NCBI RefSeq assembly: GCF_040656415.1
Contig: NZ_JBFAMC010000002.1
Location: 310,001 to 374,000, forward strand
Length of the DNA: 64,000 nucleotides
Source: Rhodococcus_F sp040656415
GTDB lineage: Bacteria > Actinomycetota > Actinomycetes > Mycobacteriales > Mycobacteriaceae
Reading direction: 5' to 3'
Of the stretch, positions 45,068-54,072 are shown in pieces (the first letter of the stretch is position 1; every line of letters starts with the position of its first letter). A program made the translations under genes and the position numbers. Under the pieces are notes generated by a model, which did no database searches, was not told the origin of the DNA, and was given only the letters and a program-made list of their open reading frames with translations.

Positions 45068-46501
45068 TTAAAGTTCCAACCTTCTGGACATATCGGACGC
45101 GAAGACATTGGTGGGGTCGTACTTGCGGCGAGTGGCGATCCACTCGTCGATCCGCGGATACATGGCGTGGAAGGTCTCGGCGGTGGTCCGCGAGTCCTTG
45201 GCTGTGTAGAGACGGCCGCCGAACTCGAGTACGCGCTTGTCGAGTTCGGTGACGAACTCGTTCAGGCCTGGCTTGATGCGGAAGTCGACGCAAATGTTCC
45301 AGCCGGCCATCGGGAAGCTCAGCGGGGCTCGATTGCCTTCACCGAACAGTTTGAACACGTTGAGGAACGAGTAGTGCCCCGACCTTTGGATGTCACGGAT
45401 GATCGCCTTGAACTCGTCGACCTCGGTGGTCGGTACCACGAACTGGTACTGCAGGAATCCGTTGGGCCCGTAGGCGCGGTTCCACTCACCGAACATGTCG
45501 AGCGGGTGGTAGAACTGCGTCAAGTTTTGAACCTTGTTGCGATAGTTGCCTGACTTCCGGAACCACAACTCGCCGATCATCGAGAAGTTGAACTTGTTGG
45601 CCAGCCCGTTCGGGAAGACGTCCGGGAGCGTCAGCAGCTGCGGCGCATCGAACGCCAGTGGGTTCTTCTGCAGCTTGGGCGGCAACTGATCGAGCTTGGC
45701 CAGTGACCCGCGGGAGATCGCGGCCCGTCCCAGCTTCGGCGGTGCGGAAATGGCATCGAACCAGGCGCTCGAGTACTCGTAGTTGGCCTCGCTGCCGTCG
45801 CTGTGCAGCGCGATCGTCTCGTCGAGCGTCTGGGTGACGTCCCCGTCGGCGATGAAGTACGCGGTCTCGGTAGGCGTCATCTTGATAGTGGCCTCGAGGA
45901 TGATGCCGGTCAGGCCCATCCCACCGATCGTCGCCCAGAAGAGCGCACCCTTGGGGTCGCTTCGGCCGCCCTTCGGCGTCAGCTTCCGCACCTTGCCATC
46001 GGCGGTGAGCAGGTTCAACGACACGATGTGATTGCCGAAGCTGCCGGCGCTGTGATGGTTCTTGCCGTGGATGTCGGAGGCGATTGCGCCGCCGAGGGTG
46101 ACCTGGCGGGTGCCAGGCAGAACCGGTACCCACAGGCCGAACGGCAGGGCAGCCTTCATCAACTGGTCCAAGTTGACGCCTGCGTCGGCCCTCACCAGTT
46201 GGGTGTCGCGGTCGATGCTGTGGATGTGGTTCAGCGCGTTCATGTCGATGACCAGGCCACCGGCATTCTGCGCCGGGTCGCCGTAGGAGCGGCCGAGACC
46301 GCGCGCGATCACCCCTCGCTGCAGGTGAGTGGGCTTCGACTCGTTCCGCTCCGCCACCTGGGCGACCGCTTTCGCGATCACTTCCACATCGGGGGTGGAC
46401 AGCACTTGCGCCGTGGTGGGGGCGGTGCGTCCCCAGCCGGTGAGGGTGCGGGTCTGTGTGGGTAGCGCCGGCGTCGGCGTCTCTTCTGCTGTCGTGGACA
46501 T
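45068..46501 (-). CDS. dprE1: Decaprenylphosphoryl-beta-D-ribose oxidase DprE1
   Basis: This FAD-dependent oxidase oxidises the 2'-hydroxyl of decaprenyl-phospho-ribose. The 477 residues have the VAO-type FAD domain (ARGLGRSYGDPAQNAGG, LPGTRQVTLGGAIASDIHGKN) and the conserved C-terminal half (FYHPLDMFGEWNRAYGP). The Cys targeted by benzothiazinones is kept: GWNICVDF, Cys404 here, equivalent to C387 of M. tuberculosis. It starts at ATG 46501. The divergent GtrA-family gene (Rv3789-like) begins 93 bp away. Confidence 0.97.
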   Translation of the reverse strand: MSTTAEETPTPALPTQTRTLTGWGRTAPTTAQVLSTPDVEVIAKAVAQVAERNESKPTHLQRGVIARGLGRSYGDPAQNAGGLVIDMNALNHIHSIDRDTQLVRADAGVNLDQLMKAALPFGLWVPVLPGTRQVTLGGAIASDIHGKNHHSAGSFGNHIVSLNLLTADGKVRKLTPKGGRSDPKGALFWATIGGMGLTGIILEATIKMTPTETAYFIADGDVTQTLDETIALHSDGSEANYEYSSAWFDAISAPPKLGRAAISRGSLAKLDQLPPKLQKNPLAFDAPQLLTLPDVFPNGLANKFNFSMIGELWFRKSGNYRNKVQNLTQFYHPLDMFGEWNRAYGPNGFLQYQFVVPTTEVDEFKAIIRDIQRSGHYSFLNVFKLFGEGNRAPLSFPMAGWNICVDFRIKPGLNEFVTELDKRVLEFGGRLYTAKDSRTTAETFHAMYPRIDEWIATRRKYDPTNVFASDMSRRLEL

Positions 46502-46594
46502 CGAGGTAGAGGTTACCTGTCGGTCAGTATGCGGGCAGTGTCCGTGACGCTCCGGTGCGGTACCGGCGGGTCCTCGGTAGTTAGTCTCGTCGTC

Positions 46595-47071
46595 GTGTCA
46601 GAATCCCAGCCGAGCCGCGACCACGAGCCTCACGCCCCACTTCCCGTCGAAATTCCTGTCACCGAGAACATCGCGGACGCCGCCCTGGACTTGAAGACCC
46701 AGGTCGTGCGGTTCGTCGTCACCGGCGGGTTGTCGGCGGTGGTCGACTTCGGTTTGTACTTCGTCCTGGTTCAGGTGGTAGGACTCCCGGTCAACGTCGC
46801 CAAGTCGATAAGTTTCATCGCGGGTACCAGCACCGCGTACCTGATAAATCGTCGCTGGACATTCAAGGCCGAACCGAGTCGGGCACGCTTCGTCGCGGTC
46901 GTTGTTCTCTATGCGATCACGTTCTCCGTGCAGGTGGGCCTCAACGGGGTGATGTACGAGGCGTTCCCGGACGAGTGGTGGCGTCTGCCGTTGGCGTTCG
47001 TGATCGCCCAGGGCACGGCCACGGTCATCAACTTCGTCGTGCAGCGTGCGGTGATCTTCAAAATCCGGTAG
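46595..47071 (+). CDS. GtrA-family membrane protein (Rv3789-like)
   Basis: This 158-residue protein has four transmembrane helices (VVRFVVTGGLSAVVDFGLYF; VNVAKSISFIAGTSTAYLINRRWTF; VAVVVLYAITFSVQVGLNG; AFVIAQGTATVINFVVQR), the GtrA signature. The M. tuberculosis counterpart was proposed first as a flippase for decaprenyl-phospho-arabinose and later as an anchor recruiting AftA. The N-terminus is longer than Rv3789. I use the GTG at 46595 because codons before it overlap the dprE1 promoter region; the exact start is uncertain. Confidence 0.88.
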   Translation: MSESQPSRDHEPHAPLPVEIPVTENIADAALDLKTQVVRFVVTGGLSAVVDFGLYFVLVQVVGLPVNVAKSISFIAGTSTAYLINRRWTFKAEPSRARFVAVVVLYAITFSVQVGLNGVMYEAFPDEWWRLPLAFVIAQGTATVINFVVQRAVIFKIR

Positions 47072-47154
47072 ATGCGAATCGCCCTAGTTCGGTTTCGGGC
47101 CTACTCTCCTTCCCATAACGACCGTGTAAGAGAGGTGGAGCACGTGAGTTTTAC

Positions 47155-48081
47155 GTGCAGAATCAAACGATGCTGATCGTTCTCGACACCTCGGCAGCGG
47201 CAAGGAATCCGCGTTTCGAGGCATTTGTACGCAATGCGACCGCCCGGGGCGTGCGCGTAATCGTTCCGCGCTTGGTCCTACTCGAGTTGATCTACCGCTG
47301 TGAGCAGGAGTCGGCCGCCATGATCGAAGCACTTTCGGTTCGGGCGAGGATGTACGACAGGCTGGGTCTTCGAGAAGACCTCACCCGGTTCGTGGAAGCC
47401 GCGCGGGAGAAGGCAGCAGGGTACGCCGAGACGATGGCCGACGAACTGGGTGAGCTCGGTGTAGACATCGTGGAACCGGTGGATTCTTCACATGTAGAGA
47501 TCGCCCAACGCTCTGTGCAGTGTCGTCGGCCATATCTGGACAAGAAGCGCCACGACGGTTATACGGACACCCTGAACTGGCTCACTGTCCTGAATCTCGC
47601 TGACCGGAATCCGGCCGATGAAGTGGTGTGGGTCAGCGACAATCCCCGAGTCTTCGGTAGCGGGGAGCCTGCGAAGTTGCACGACGAGTTGTGGGCAGAG
47701 TTGCAAGAGCGAGGCCTCGAAGGCCGTGTGGAGTGGGTTGGCGACCTCGCCGACGTAGATCTGGCAAAAGTCGACCGTCCATCACGTAGTCAGGCCGTCG
47801 AACCGGTCAGCGGAACGCTTGTCGCGCCTGCCGAGCCGGCTCCGGAGCTATTCGTCGCGTCCACGGAGCCTTCCACGTCCCCGGTTGACGAGAAGGTTGC
47901 TGCGGTATTGCCACCGACGCCTCCCGTGCAGGTCGAAAAGCCCCGCGTCGGGCCTCAGCGCATCCCCCCTGCGGGCAACGCAGACCGTGGGAGACGCCGT
48001 GGGCTCGGCAGAATAATCGGCGGACGAAGGCGAACTGCGACACTGGTGGAAGAACTCGACGAGCTCGACTTCGGACAATAA
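47155..48081 (+). CDS. PIN-domain protein with long disordered C-terminus
   Basis: This 308-residue protein has a PIN-like N-terminal half with the first acidic residue in MLIVLDTSAAARNP, a second in PRLVLLELIYRCE and later acidic positions in YTDTLNWLTVLNLA and VVWVSDNPRVFG. These match DUF4935-type PIN nucleases. The last ~110 residues are Pro/Ala/Val-rich, then basic (RGRRRGLGRIIGGRRR), and look disordered. The start is GTG 47155 or ATG 47170. No antitoxin-sized partner is adjacent, so it is not a standard VapBC pair. Target and role are unknown. Confidence 0.7.
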   Translation: MQNQTMLIVLDTSAAARNPRFEAFVRNATARGVRVIVPRLVLLELIYRCEQESAAMIEALSVRARMYDRLGLREDLTRFVEAAREKAAGYAETMADELGELGVDIVEPVDSSHVEIAQRSVQCRRPYLDKKRHDGYTDTLNWLTVLNLADRNPADEVVWVSDNPRVFGSGEPAKLHDELWAELQERGLEGRVEWVGDLADVDLAKVDRPSRSQAVEPVSGTLVAPAEPAPELFVASTEPSTSPVDEKVAAVLPPTPPVQVEKPRVGPQRIPPAGNADRGRRRGLGRIIGGRRRTATLVEELDELDFGQ

Positions 48082-48094
48082 CAATTGTCCCGAA
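48070..48094 (+). terminator. Weak hairpin overlapping the PIN-gene stop
   Basis: TTCGGACAAT (48070-48079) and ATTGTCCCGAA (48084-48094) pair with one bulged base around a 4-nt loop. The stop codon lies inside it. No T-run follows. Confidence 0.3.
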
Positions 48095-48210
48095 CTAGAT
48101 AACGACTTGGGACACGCCGCCCGATAGTCGCCACGGGAGCCTCCTCGGTACCTAGCGTGGAGGGAACGTACTGATCAACGATGATTGGTACCGGCGAGTA
48201 GGGAGCGGGC

Positions 48211-49242
48211 ATGAAAGCTGTGCCGAACGACCGCAAGCCGTCCGTGCCGAGTCGGAAACCGGATATTCAGTACCGTTCGGGAGCCAGACTCGCGGGGCCG
48301 AGTGTCGAATCCCAACTTCTCTACAGCGCGTTCAGATGGTTCGTCCGGCCTGTCGCCAAGATTGCCCCGATCAATGATCCGGCCATCCGTGGCGCTGCGT
48401 TGCTGGACAAGGCGGCCATGATTCGTCCGGCGCCCGGCATTCGCAGGCAGCGAGTGCGACTGCCCGGATTCAACGCCGAGATCGTGCGCGCGCCAGGTGT
48501 TTCAACCGATCTGAGCAATGGCGTCGTCCTATACATTCACGGTGGCGGGTTCGTGTCATGCGGACTGAATACGCATCGACCAGTGGTGGCCACCATCGCC
48601 AAGCTGACGGGGCTGCCGGTGATGCATGTGGGATACCGGCAACTTCCCGACACCAACATCAGCGGTTCGGTGGAAGACTGCCTGACGGCGTACAAGTGGC
48701 TGCTCGAGAACGGGGCCCGAGCAGAAGGAACGGTGTTCGTCGGCGATTCCGCAGGCGGATTCCTGGTGTTCGCGACGGCGTTGGCGGCCCGCGAGAAGGG
48801 CATCGACCTGCCCGCAGGCCTCGTGGGACTCTCACCACTGCTCGATCTGGACTGCGCCGACAAGTTCGAGTACGCCAACGCTTCCCGCGATGTGTTCGCT
48901 CATGTGAATGCGATCGCCGCCATCGGGAGGCTCGGCGGTGAGGTGGACGGGGTACTGGACCGCGCGCTTTCCCCGGTGAACGGCGATCTCAAAGGCTTGC
49001 CGTCGTCGTTGCTGTTCGCCGCCGAAGGTGAGGTGCTGCGGTGGGATTCGGAGTTGATGGCGGACCGTCTGAGCGCCGCGGGCGTTCCGACTACCCTGCA
49101 GATCTGGGAAGGGCAGGTTCATGCCTTCCCGGTGTTTTGGCCGGGACTGCCTGAAAGCCGTGTGGTGCTTCGCCGTATCGCGCGGTTTGTCAGGACGCAC
49201 ATTCGACCGGACCACGAGATCGTTCGGGGCAAGACCGCCTGA
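48211..49242 (+). CDS. Alpha/beta hydrolase of the hormone-sensitive-lipase family
   Basis: This 343-residue esterase or lipase has the oxyanion-hole motif YIHGGGFVSCG, the nucleophile in VFVGDSAGGFLV, and the His in EGQVHAFPVFWPG near the C-terminus. The HGGG and GDSAG motifs define the HSL (lipase family IV) group. The N-terminus is basic with no signal peptide, so it is probably cytoplasmic or membrane-associated. The ATG at 48211 has GGGAG upstream. Its substrate cannot be inferred; the neighbours are not functionally linked. Confidence 0.85.
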   Translation: MKAVPNDRKPSVPSRKPDIQYRSGARLAGPSVESQLLYSAFRWFVRPVAKIAPINDPAIRGAALLDKAAMIRPAPGIRRQRVRLPGFNAEIVRAPGVSTDLSNGVVLYIHGGGFVSCGLNTHRPVVATIAKLTGLPVMHVGYRQLPDTNISGSVEDCLTAYKWLLENGARAEGTVFVGDSAGGFLVFATALAAREKGIDLPAGLVGLSPLLDLDCADKFEYANASRDVFAHVNAIAAIGRLGGEVDGVLDRALSPVNGDLKGLPSSLLFAAEGEVLRWDSELMADRLSAAGVPTTLQIWEGQVHAFPVFWPGLPESRVVLRRIARFVRTHIRPDHEIVRGKTA

Positions 49243-49245
49243 CCC

Positions 49246-50322
49246 CTACCGTGGAGGGCCTTCTTCGAGAGTGATCGTCGTCGTGTGTTGCCGTCCAGCT
49301 TCGTCGATCCAGTGCACTTCGACCGTGTCGCCGGGATGGTGTGCGATCATGAGTTCGCGGAGATCGTCAGGCGACCGTATCGGAACTCCGGCGAAATCGG
49401 TTATGACATCACCGATTTGGATTCCCGCATCGTCGGCGGGGGTGCCAAGGCTTACCCACAGTACCTCCGCGCCTCGGGCGTGATTCGTGACGCTGAGACC
49501 GAGTAGTGCAGTGTCACCGATATGCACCGTGGCGGATGTCCTTCCGGCGCGAATCTGGTCGACGATCGTCATGGCGGTCGCGATCGGCACGGCAAACGAT
49601 CTCGGTTGGGCTGGAGCAGGTTCCGACGGATCCGAGGAGGCATTGCCGGCTGTGTTGACGCCCACGACTGTGGCGGTGACATCGACGAGGGGGCCGCCGG
49701 AGTCTCCTGGGCGAACCGGCGCGTCGATCTCGATCATCCCGTCCAGTCGATTCAGCGAACCGTCGGTGGAGCTACGGGCGGTGATCGTCTGCCTGAGATC
49801 GGTCACGAAGCCACCGGTGGTCATCGGCATTCCGCCCCCATCTGCGTTGCCTACCGCGATCACGGGGTCCCCGATCCGGACGGTCGAATCCTCGGCGAGC
49901 GTTGCGGATGCGAGATCACGCGCGCCTCGGAGTTGGAGTACTGCGATATCACGAGAACTGTCGTAGCCGAGGACATCCGCCACGTACTGCGCACCGGTGC
50001 CGAGGCTTACGGCGGTAATGTCGAGCGCGCCGTCGATGACGTGTTGGCTGGTGAGGACGACGCCGTCGGGGGTCAGCACAATTCCCGTGCCCGCGGTTTC
50101 GACGAGCCCCGTATCCGCGACGAGGGCGACGACCGTGGGTATCACCCTGGCCTCGATCTCCTCCGGTGTGAGGACGATTTGTGGTTCGGCCGGCGCGGTC
50201 GAGTACGGGGCCTGAGCGGTCGGAGGAGAAATGGACTCGTGGACCTGCGGCGAGGACAGCACGAGCGCGCCGATCACCATGGCGGTGACGGCGACGACGG
50301 ATGTGACACGACTCCCGGTCAC
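49246..50322 (-). CDS. HtrA/PepD-type serine protease with PDZ domain
   Basis: This 358-residue protein has an N-terminal membrane or signal segment (VVAVTAMVIGALVLSS), a trypsin-like domain (about residues 55-265) and one PDZ domain (about 270-350). The triad is visible as His in LTSQHVIDG, Asp in SSRDIAVLQL and Ser in PVRPGDSGGPLV. The PDZ carries the carboxylate-binding-like LLGLSVTN. The layout fits secreted or membrane-tethered HtrA-like proteases acting in envelope quality control. It starts at GTG 50322. Its stop lies 3 bp from the stop of the convergent hydrolase. Confidence 0.87.
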   Translation of the reverse strand: MTGSRVTSVVAVTAMVIGALVLSSPQVHESISPPTAQAPYSTAPAEPQIVLTPEEIEARVIPTVVALVADTGLVETAGTGIVLTPDGVVLTSQHVIDGALDITAVSLGTGAQYVADVLGYDSSRDIAVLQLRGARDLASATLAEDSTVRIGDPVIAVGNADGGGMPMTTGGFVTDLRQTITARSSTDGSLNRLDGMIEIDAPVRPGDSGGPLVDVTATVVGVNTAGNASSDPSEPAPAQPRSFAVPIATAMTIVDQIRAGRTSATVHIGDTALLGLSVTNHARGAEVLWVSLGTPADDAGIQIGDVITDFAGVPIRSPDDLRELMIAHHPGDTVEVHWIDEAGRQHTTTITLEEGPPR

Positions 50323-50535
50323 GTCCGCCAGCTCAGTCCGGCGGACTCGGTTCCGGCTGTTCCGGCGGGTTTTGCAGCGACAGATGTCGTGTGGACATCT
50401 CGGCTGCGTCCCGCTGGAGTAGAGGCTTGGACATTCTAGAAAGATACTCCGGGACCCGACCGAAATTGGGCGAAACTCGTGCGGTGGCGTCGAATTCGCT
50501 CATCCGGCGAGCATTCGTCCCATATGTGTCGGGGC

Positions 50536-51345
50536 CTATCGAGTATCCCGGAACTGGGGCTCGCGCTTGTCCTTCCGCGCAGCGGTGGCCTCCTCGAAGT
50601 TGTCGGTGAGCAGTCGCACGAGCAACTGTCCGAGTCCCTCCTGGTTCATATGCGATTCGAGAGAGGCGGCATCGAGCCCGGACCACAGCGTCCGCTTGGT
50701 CAATTCGAGCCCCGGCCGTGAGAACCGGGACATACGCTCGGCGAGGTCGAAGCATTCGGACAGGAGATTCTCGCTGGGCACGCAGCGCGACACCAGCCCG
50801 ATCCGCTCGGCTTCGTCGGCGTCCACGTCCCGCCCGGACAGCATGATTTCGAACGCTCGGGACGAACCGATCGCGCGCGGCAACAGATAGCTCAGGCCCA
50901 ATTCACTCGACGTGAGGCCGTTGTTGATTCCTGCCGCCCGGAAGTAGGCGTTCTCTGACGCGATTCGGATATCGGAGGCGAGTGCGAGGCACAATCCACC
51001 TCCGATGGCTGCACCGTTGACGGCGCTGATCACCGGTTGGTGCATTCGACGTAGTACGAGGACGACGTTGTCGAGCATTTCCATCGCTCGTAGCGCGACA
51101 GTCGGGGGAGTCAGGCCATCGATGTGGGGGAGAGTGCCCGCCGACGTTTGATCGGCGCCGGAGCTGAAACCACGCCCGGCGCCGGTCACTACCACCGCGC
51201 GGACCGAATTGTCGTTGCTGATCTTCTCCATCGCGTCGCGGAACGGGATCATCACGTCGAATGCCATCGCATTCATGCGTTCGGGACGGTTGAGCGTCAC
51301 CAGGGCGATGCCAGGACGAGGGTGGTCGACGAGGACGAAGTTCAC
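50536..51345 (-). CDS. Enoyl-CoA hydratase/isomerase family protein
   Basis: This 269-residue crotonase-fold protein has ALVTLNRPERMNAM, GAGRGFSSGADQ (oxyanion-hole and CoA-binding segment) and AINGAAIGGG-type VNGAAIGGGLCLALASDIRIAS, then GLTSSELGLSYLLPRAIG with the acidic position in the catalytic loop. It fits beta-oxidation or related acyl-CoA chemistry. It starts at ATG 51345. It is on the same strand as the HtrA gene, which begins 214 bp downstream of its stop. The specific substrate is unknown. Confidence 0.88.
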   Translation of the reverse strand: MNFVLVDHPRPGIALVTLNRPERMNAMAFDVMIPFRDAMEKISNDNSVRAVVVTGAGRGFSSGADQTSAGTLPHIDGLTPPTVALRAMEMLDNVVLVLRRMHQPVISAVNGAAIGGGLCLALASDIRIASENAYFRAAGINNGLTSSELGLSYLLPRAIGSSRAFEIMLSGRDVDADEAERIGLVSRCVPSENLLSECFDLAERMSRFSRPGLELTKRTLWSGLDAASLESHMNQEGLGQLLVRLLTDNFEEATAARKDKREPQFRDTR

Positions 51346-51544
51346 GGATCGATGTTAGAACACGTTTCAGTTTGTGAAGTCGATTCGAGGGAGAGGGAGT
51401 CTCGAAGCGGTACGGGACGGGCCGTGACCTGGGCGGAAAGGCTTTTAAGAATTTTCTCAGACGCGTTTATCGATGGTTGAAGACCTCGCTCCTACGTTCT
51501 TGTGTCAGCGGCGAACGTCGCATCAACCGAAAGGGAGTGCACAC

Positions 51545-51913
51545 ATGAGAAGCTCGAACAGGAACTTTCGAAAGGTTGCGGTCGTGGCGATGGGTATAGC
51601 CGCCACTGGAGTGCTGTCGGTTCCGTTGGCACAGGCTGCCCCCTCGGACCGGGCGGACAAGCCGGCGTGTACGGCCGAGCAGATCGAGGCGGCCCGTGCC
51701 GAAACCTCGTCGAAGATGGCTGCCCTCCTCGAGGCTCATCCGGAGCTCAAGGACAAGGCTGCAGAGATGAAGGCTTTGCCAAAGGAGGAGCGTAAGGCGC
51801 TGGCCGAGGCGAGCATGAGCGAGAACCCGGAATTGGCCGCTGCGATCAAAGATGCCCGGTCGGCCAAATTCGAACTCCGCCAAGAGTGCAGTGCGCCCAG
51901 AGCCGGTAAGTGA
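51545..51913 (+). CDS. Small secreted helical protein, hemophore-like
   Basis: This 122-residue protein has a signal peptide (VAVVAMGIAATGVLSVPLAQA, cleaved before APSDR). The mature part is short, Ala/Glu/Lys-rich and all-helical, bounded by two cysteines (PACTAEQIEAAR near the start and LRQECSAP near the end) and containing LLEAHPELKDKAAEM. This size and two-Cys layout resemble the hemophore-related small exported proteins of mycobacteria; haem binding is not shown. GGGAG precedes the ATG at 51545. It lies 33 bp upstream of prrA on the same strand, so they may be co-transcribed. Confidence 0.7.
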   Translation: MRSSNRNFRKVAVVAMGIAATGVLSVPLAQAAPSDRADKPACTAEQIEAARAETSSKMAALLEAHPELKDKAAEMKALPKEERKALAEASMSENPELAAAIKDARSAKFELRQECSAPRAGK

Positions 51914-51946
51914 TTTGCCGGGTGATGCAGGGCAAGATCGTCGGGT

Positions 51947-52648
51947 ATGAGCACTGACCCGAAGGTTTTGATGGTCGACGACGACCCCGACGTCCGGCAT
52001 TCGGTCGCTAGAGGCCTACGGATGTCGGGGTTCGCCGTCACGACGGCGGTCGACGGAAGTGACGCCCTTCGAAAGATCAGCACCGACGCCCCCGACGCTC
52101 TGGTTCTCGACATCCAGATGCCAGGTCTCGACGGTGTGGCGGTGGTGACGGCGTTGCGCGCAATGGGCAACGAGGTGCCGATCTGCGTGCTCAGCGCGCT
52201 CGACACCGTGAACGACCGGGTGGCAGGGTTGGAGGCTGGAGCAGACGACTACCTGATCAAACCGTTCGACATCACCGAACTGGTGGCACGTCTGCGTGCC
52301 CTGCTTCGCCGGACCGCATCCTCCGAGCCGACGGGTGGCGGAGCCCGTGTTGTCGGACCGCTGCAGATCGACCTGGCGCGACGGCTCGTGTTCATGGATG
52401 GCAAGAGGGTCGATTTGACCAAACGCGAGTTCGAGCTCCTGGCGACCTTGAGTGCGGACGCGGGAGTCGTCTTCTCCCGCGAACGGCTGATGGAGTTGGT
52501 CTGGGGATATGACTTCGCTGCTGACACCAATGTCGTCGACGTGTTCATCAGCTACCTGCGTAGGAAACTCGAGGCCGGTGGCGCGGATCGTCTGGTGCAG
52601 ACGGTCCGCGGTGTCGGATTCGTACTCCGTGAGCAGTCGCCGCGATGA
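51947..52648 (+). CDS. prrA: Two-component response regulator PrrA
   Basis: This is an OmpR/PhoB-family regulator of 233 residues. The receiver domain has the acidic pocket VDDDPDVR, the phospho-acceptor D55 in VLDIQMPGLDG, the Thr/Ser switch region CVLSAL and K in LIKPFD. The winged-helix DNA-binding domain has DLTKREFELLATL and ELVWGYDFAADTNVVDVFISYLRRK-type residues nearly identical to mycobacterial PrrA. The stop overlaps the start of prrB (ATGA). PrrA/PrrB is essential in M. tuberculosis and linked to nitrogen and envelope control; its targets here are unknown. Confidence 0.93.
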   Translation: MSTDPKVLMVDDDPDVRHSVARGLRMSGFAVTTAVDGSDALRKISTDAPDALVLDIQMPGLDGVAVVTALRAMGNEVPICVLSALDTVNDRVAGLEAGADDYLIKPFDITELVARLRALLRRTASSEPTGGGARVVGPLQIDLARRLVFMDGKRVDLTKREFELLATLSADAGVVFSRERLMELVWGYDFAADTNVVDVFISYLRRKLEAGGADRLVQTVRGVGFVLREQSPR

Positions 52649-53964
52649 AGACCCGTATGCGATCGTTGTCCTTTCGGGCCCGGGTGACCTGGGCGGCCGC
52701 CCTGGCGGCCGCACTGGTGGTCCTTGTGGTGGCAGCGCTGACCGCGATCACGATGGTGGGCAACGAATATCGGCAACGGGATCGCCGCGTGGACGCTGTG
52801 GCGGAAGCGCTTGGAGGCAATAACAATCTGACCGCGCGTGGGCGGGGCTATGTGTCGACGCTGAGGTTGGACGGCACAGTCCTCAGATCGACACCGGTCA
52901 CGCTTCCCCCGGCCGCGGAAGGGCTGTCGACCCAGGTCGTGGACGGGGTGAGCTATCGGGTTCGCACGCGCGAACTGAACAGGCCGGAGGGTGCCCTCCT
53001 GTCAGTGGGAATCCCTGAACCTCCCACTCGGGACGTGATAGGTCGGCTGGTTCCACGTCTTGTCCTCTCGGGCGTGCTCGCGGTGATTCTGGCAGCACTG
53101 CTGGGATGGTTGTTCGCCGGCCGCGCGGTGCGCCCGCTGCGTGAACTGATCACCCAGACGCGCACTCTCACGGCGGAGGGCCAGCACACACCGCCGCAGG
53201 TGAGCGGAGCTGCCGAGGCCGAAGAACTCGCCGAAGCGATCACCGACATGTGGAGCCGGATGAACTCCGCGCAGGAGAGCACCCGGATAGCTTTGGATTC
53301 GGCGCGCGGGTTCGCTGCATCCGCAGCTCACGAACTTCGCACACCGCTCACAGCCATGCGCGCGGATCTCGATATCGTGCGCACCCATCCTCTTTCGAAA
53401 CCAGAACTCGACGAGATCGTAGGAGATCTCATCCGCACTCAACGTCGAGTGGAGTCGACTTTGACCGCTCTCGGTCAACTCGCCGCCGGCGACTTGATGC
53501 GACCCGAGGACCGCGTGCGGTTCGACGTCATCGAGTTGTTCGACCGGGTGGCGCAGGAATGTTCGCGGACGCACCCCGAAGTTCGAATCACGGTCCGGGG
53601 CGATCGTGCGGTGCTGATGACGGGATGGCCCGACGGTATCCGCCTCGCGGCAGACAACCTGCTGCGCAACGCGATCGCACATGGTGGTGCGACGGAGATC
53701 GAGTTGTCCGCCGTGGCGATCGAAACCCCTGATCGCCGACCTTCGCTCGCCTTGCGAGTCGATGACAACGGCGTCGGGCTACCTGTCGAGGAGCGGGAAC
53801 GGGTTCTGCGTCGTTTCGAGCGGGGCAGTGCCGCTCGCGTAGCGGGGTCGGGTCTCGGGTTGGCGCTCGTCTCTCAGCAAGCCGCACTTCACAACGGCGA
53901 CGTCGTGCTGTCGGACAGTCGCCTCGGTGGGCTGTGCGTCACACTGACCGTCGACGCTTCTTGA
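52645..53964 (+). CDS. prrB: Sensor histidine kinase PrrB
   Basis: This 439-residue membrane kinase has two transmembrane helices (about 13-33 and 136-158) flanking a short periplasmic sensor. A HAMP segment follows. The HisKA domain has the phospho-acceptor H229 in SAAHELRTPLTAMRADL, and the ATPase domain shows NLLRNAIAHGG (N box), VDDNGVGLP (G1) and GSGLGLALVSQQA (G2). The sequence follows mycobacterial PrrB closely (SYRVRTREL in the sensor, SRLGG near the end). It is coupled to prrA by a 4-bp overlap. Confidence 0.93.
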   Translation: MKTRMRSLSFRARVTWAAALAAALVVLVVAALTAITMVGNEYRQRDRRVDAVAEALGGNNNLTARGRGYVSTLRLDGTVLRSTPVTLPPAAEGLSTQVVDGVSYRVRTRELNRPEGALLSVGIPEPPTRDVIGRLVPRLVLSGVLAVILAALLGWLFAGRAVRPLRELITQTRTLTAEGQHTPPQVSGAAEAEELAEAITDMWSRMNSAQESTRIALDSARGFAASAAHELRTPLTAMRADLDIVRTHPLSKPELDEIVGDLIRTQRRVESTLTALGQLAAGDLMRPEDRVRFDVIELFDRVAQECSRTHPEVRITVRGDRAVLMTGWPDGIRLAADNLLRNAIAHGGATEIELSAVAIETPDRRPSLALRVDDNGVGLPVEERERVLRRFERGSAARVAGSGLGLALVSQQAALHNGDVVLSDSRLGGLCVTLTVDAS

Positions 53965-54072
53965 CACAGCGGTACCAGTGATCCACACATCGTGGACCAC
54001 GGACGGTGGCAACCGGGAGAACTCGAATCTTAGGGTCGGCAACGCTCTCAGTTCAGTTGCGCTGTAGCGAGA

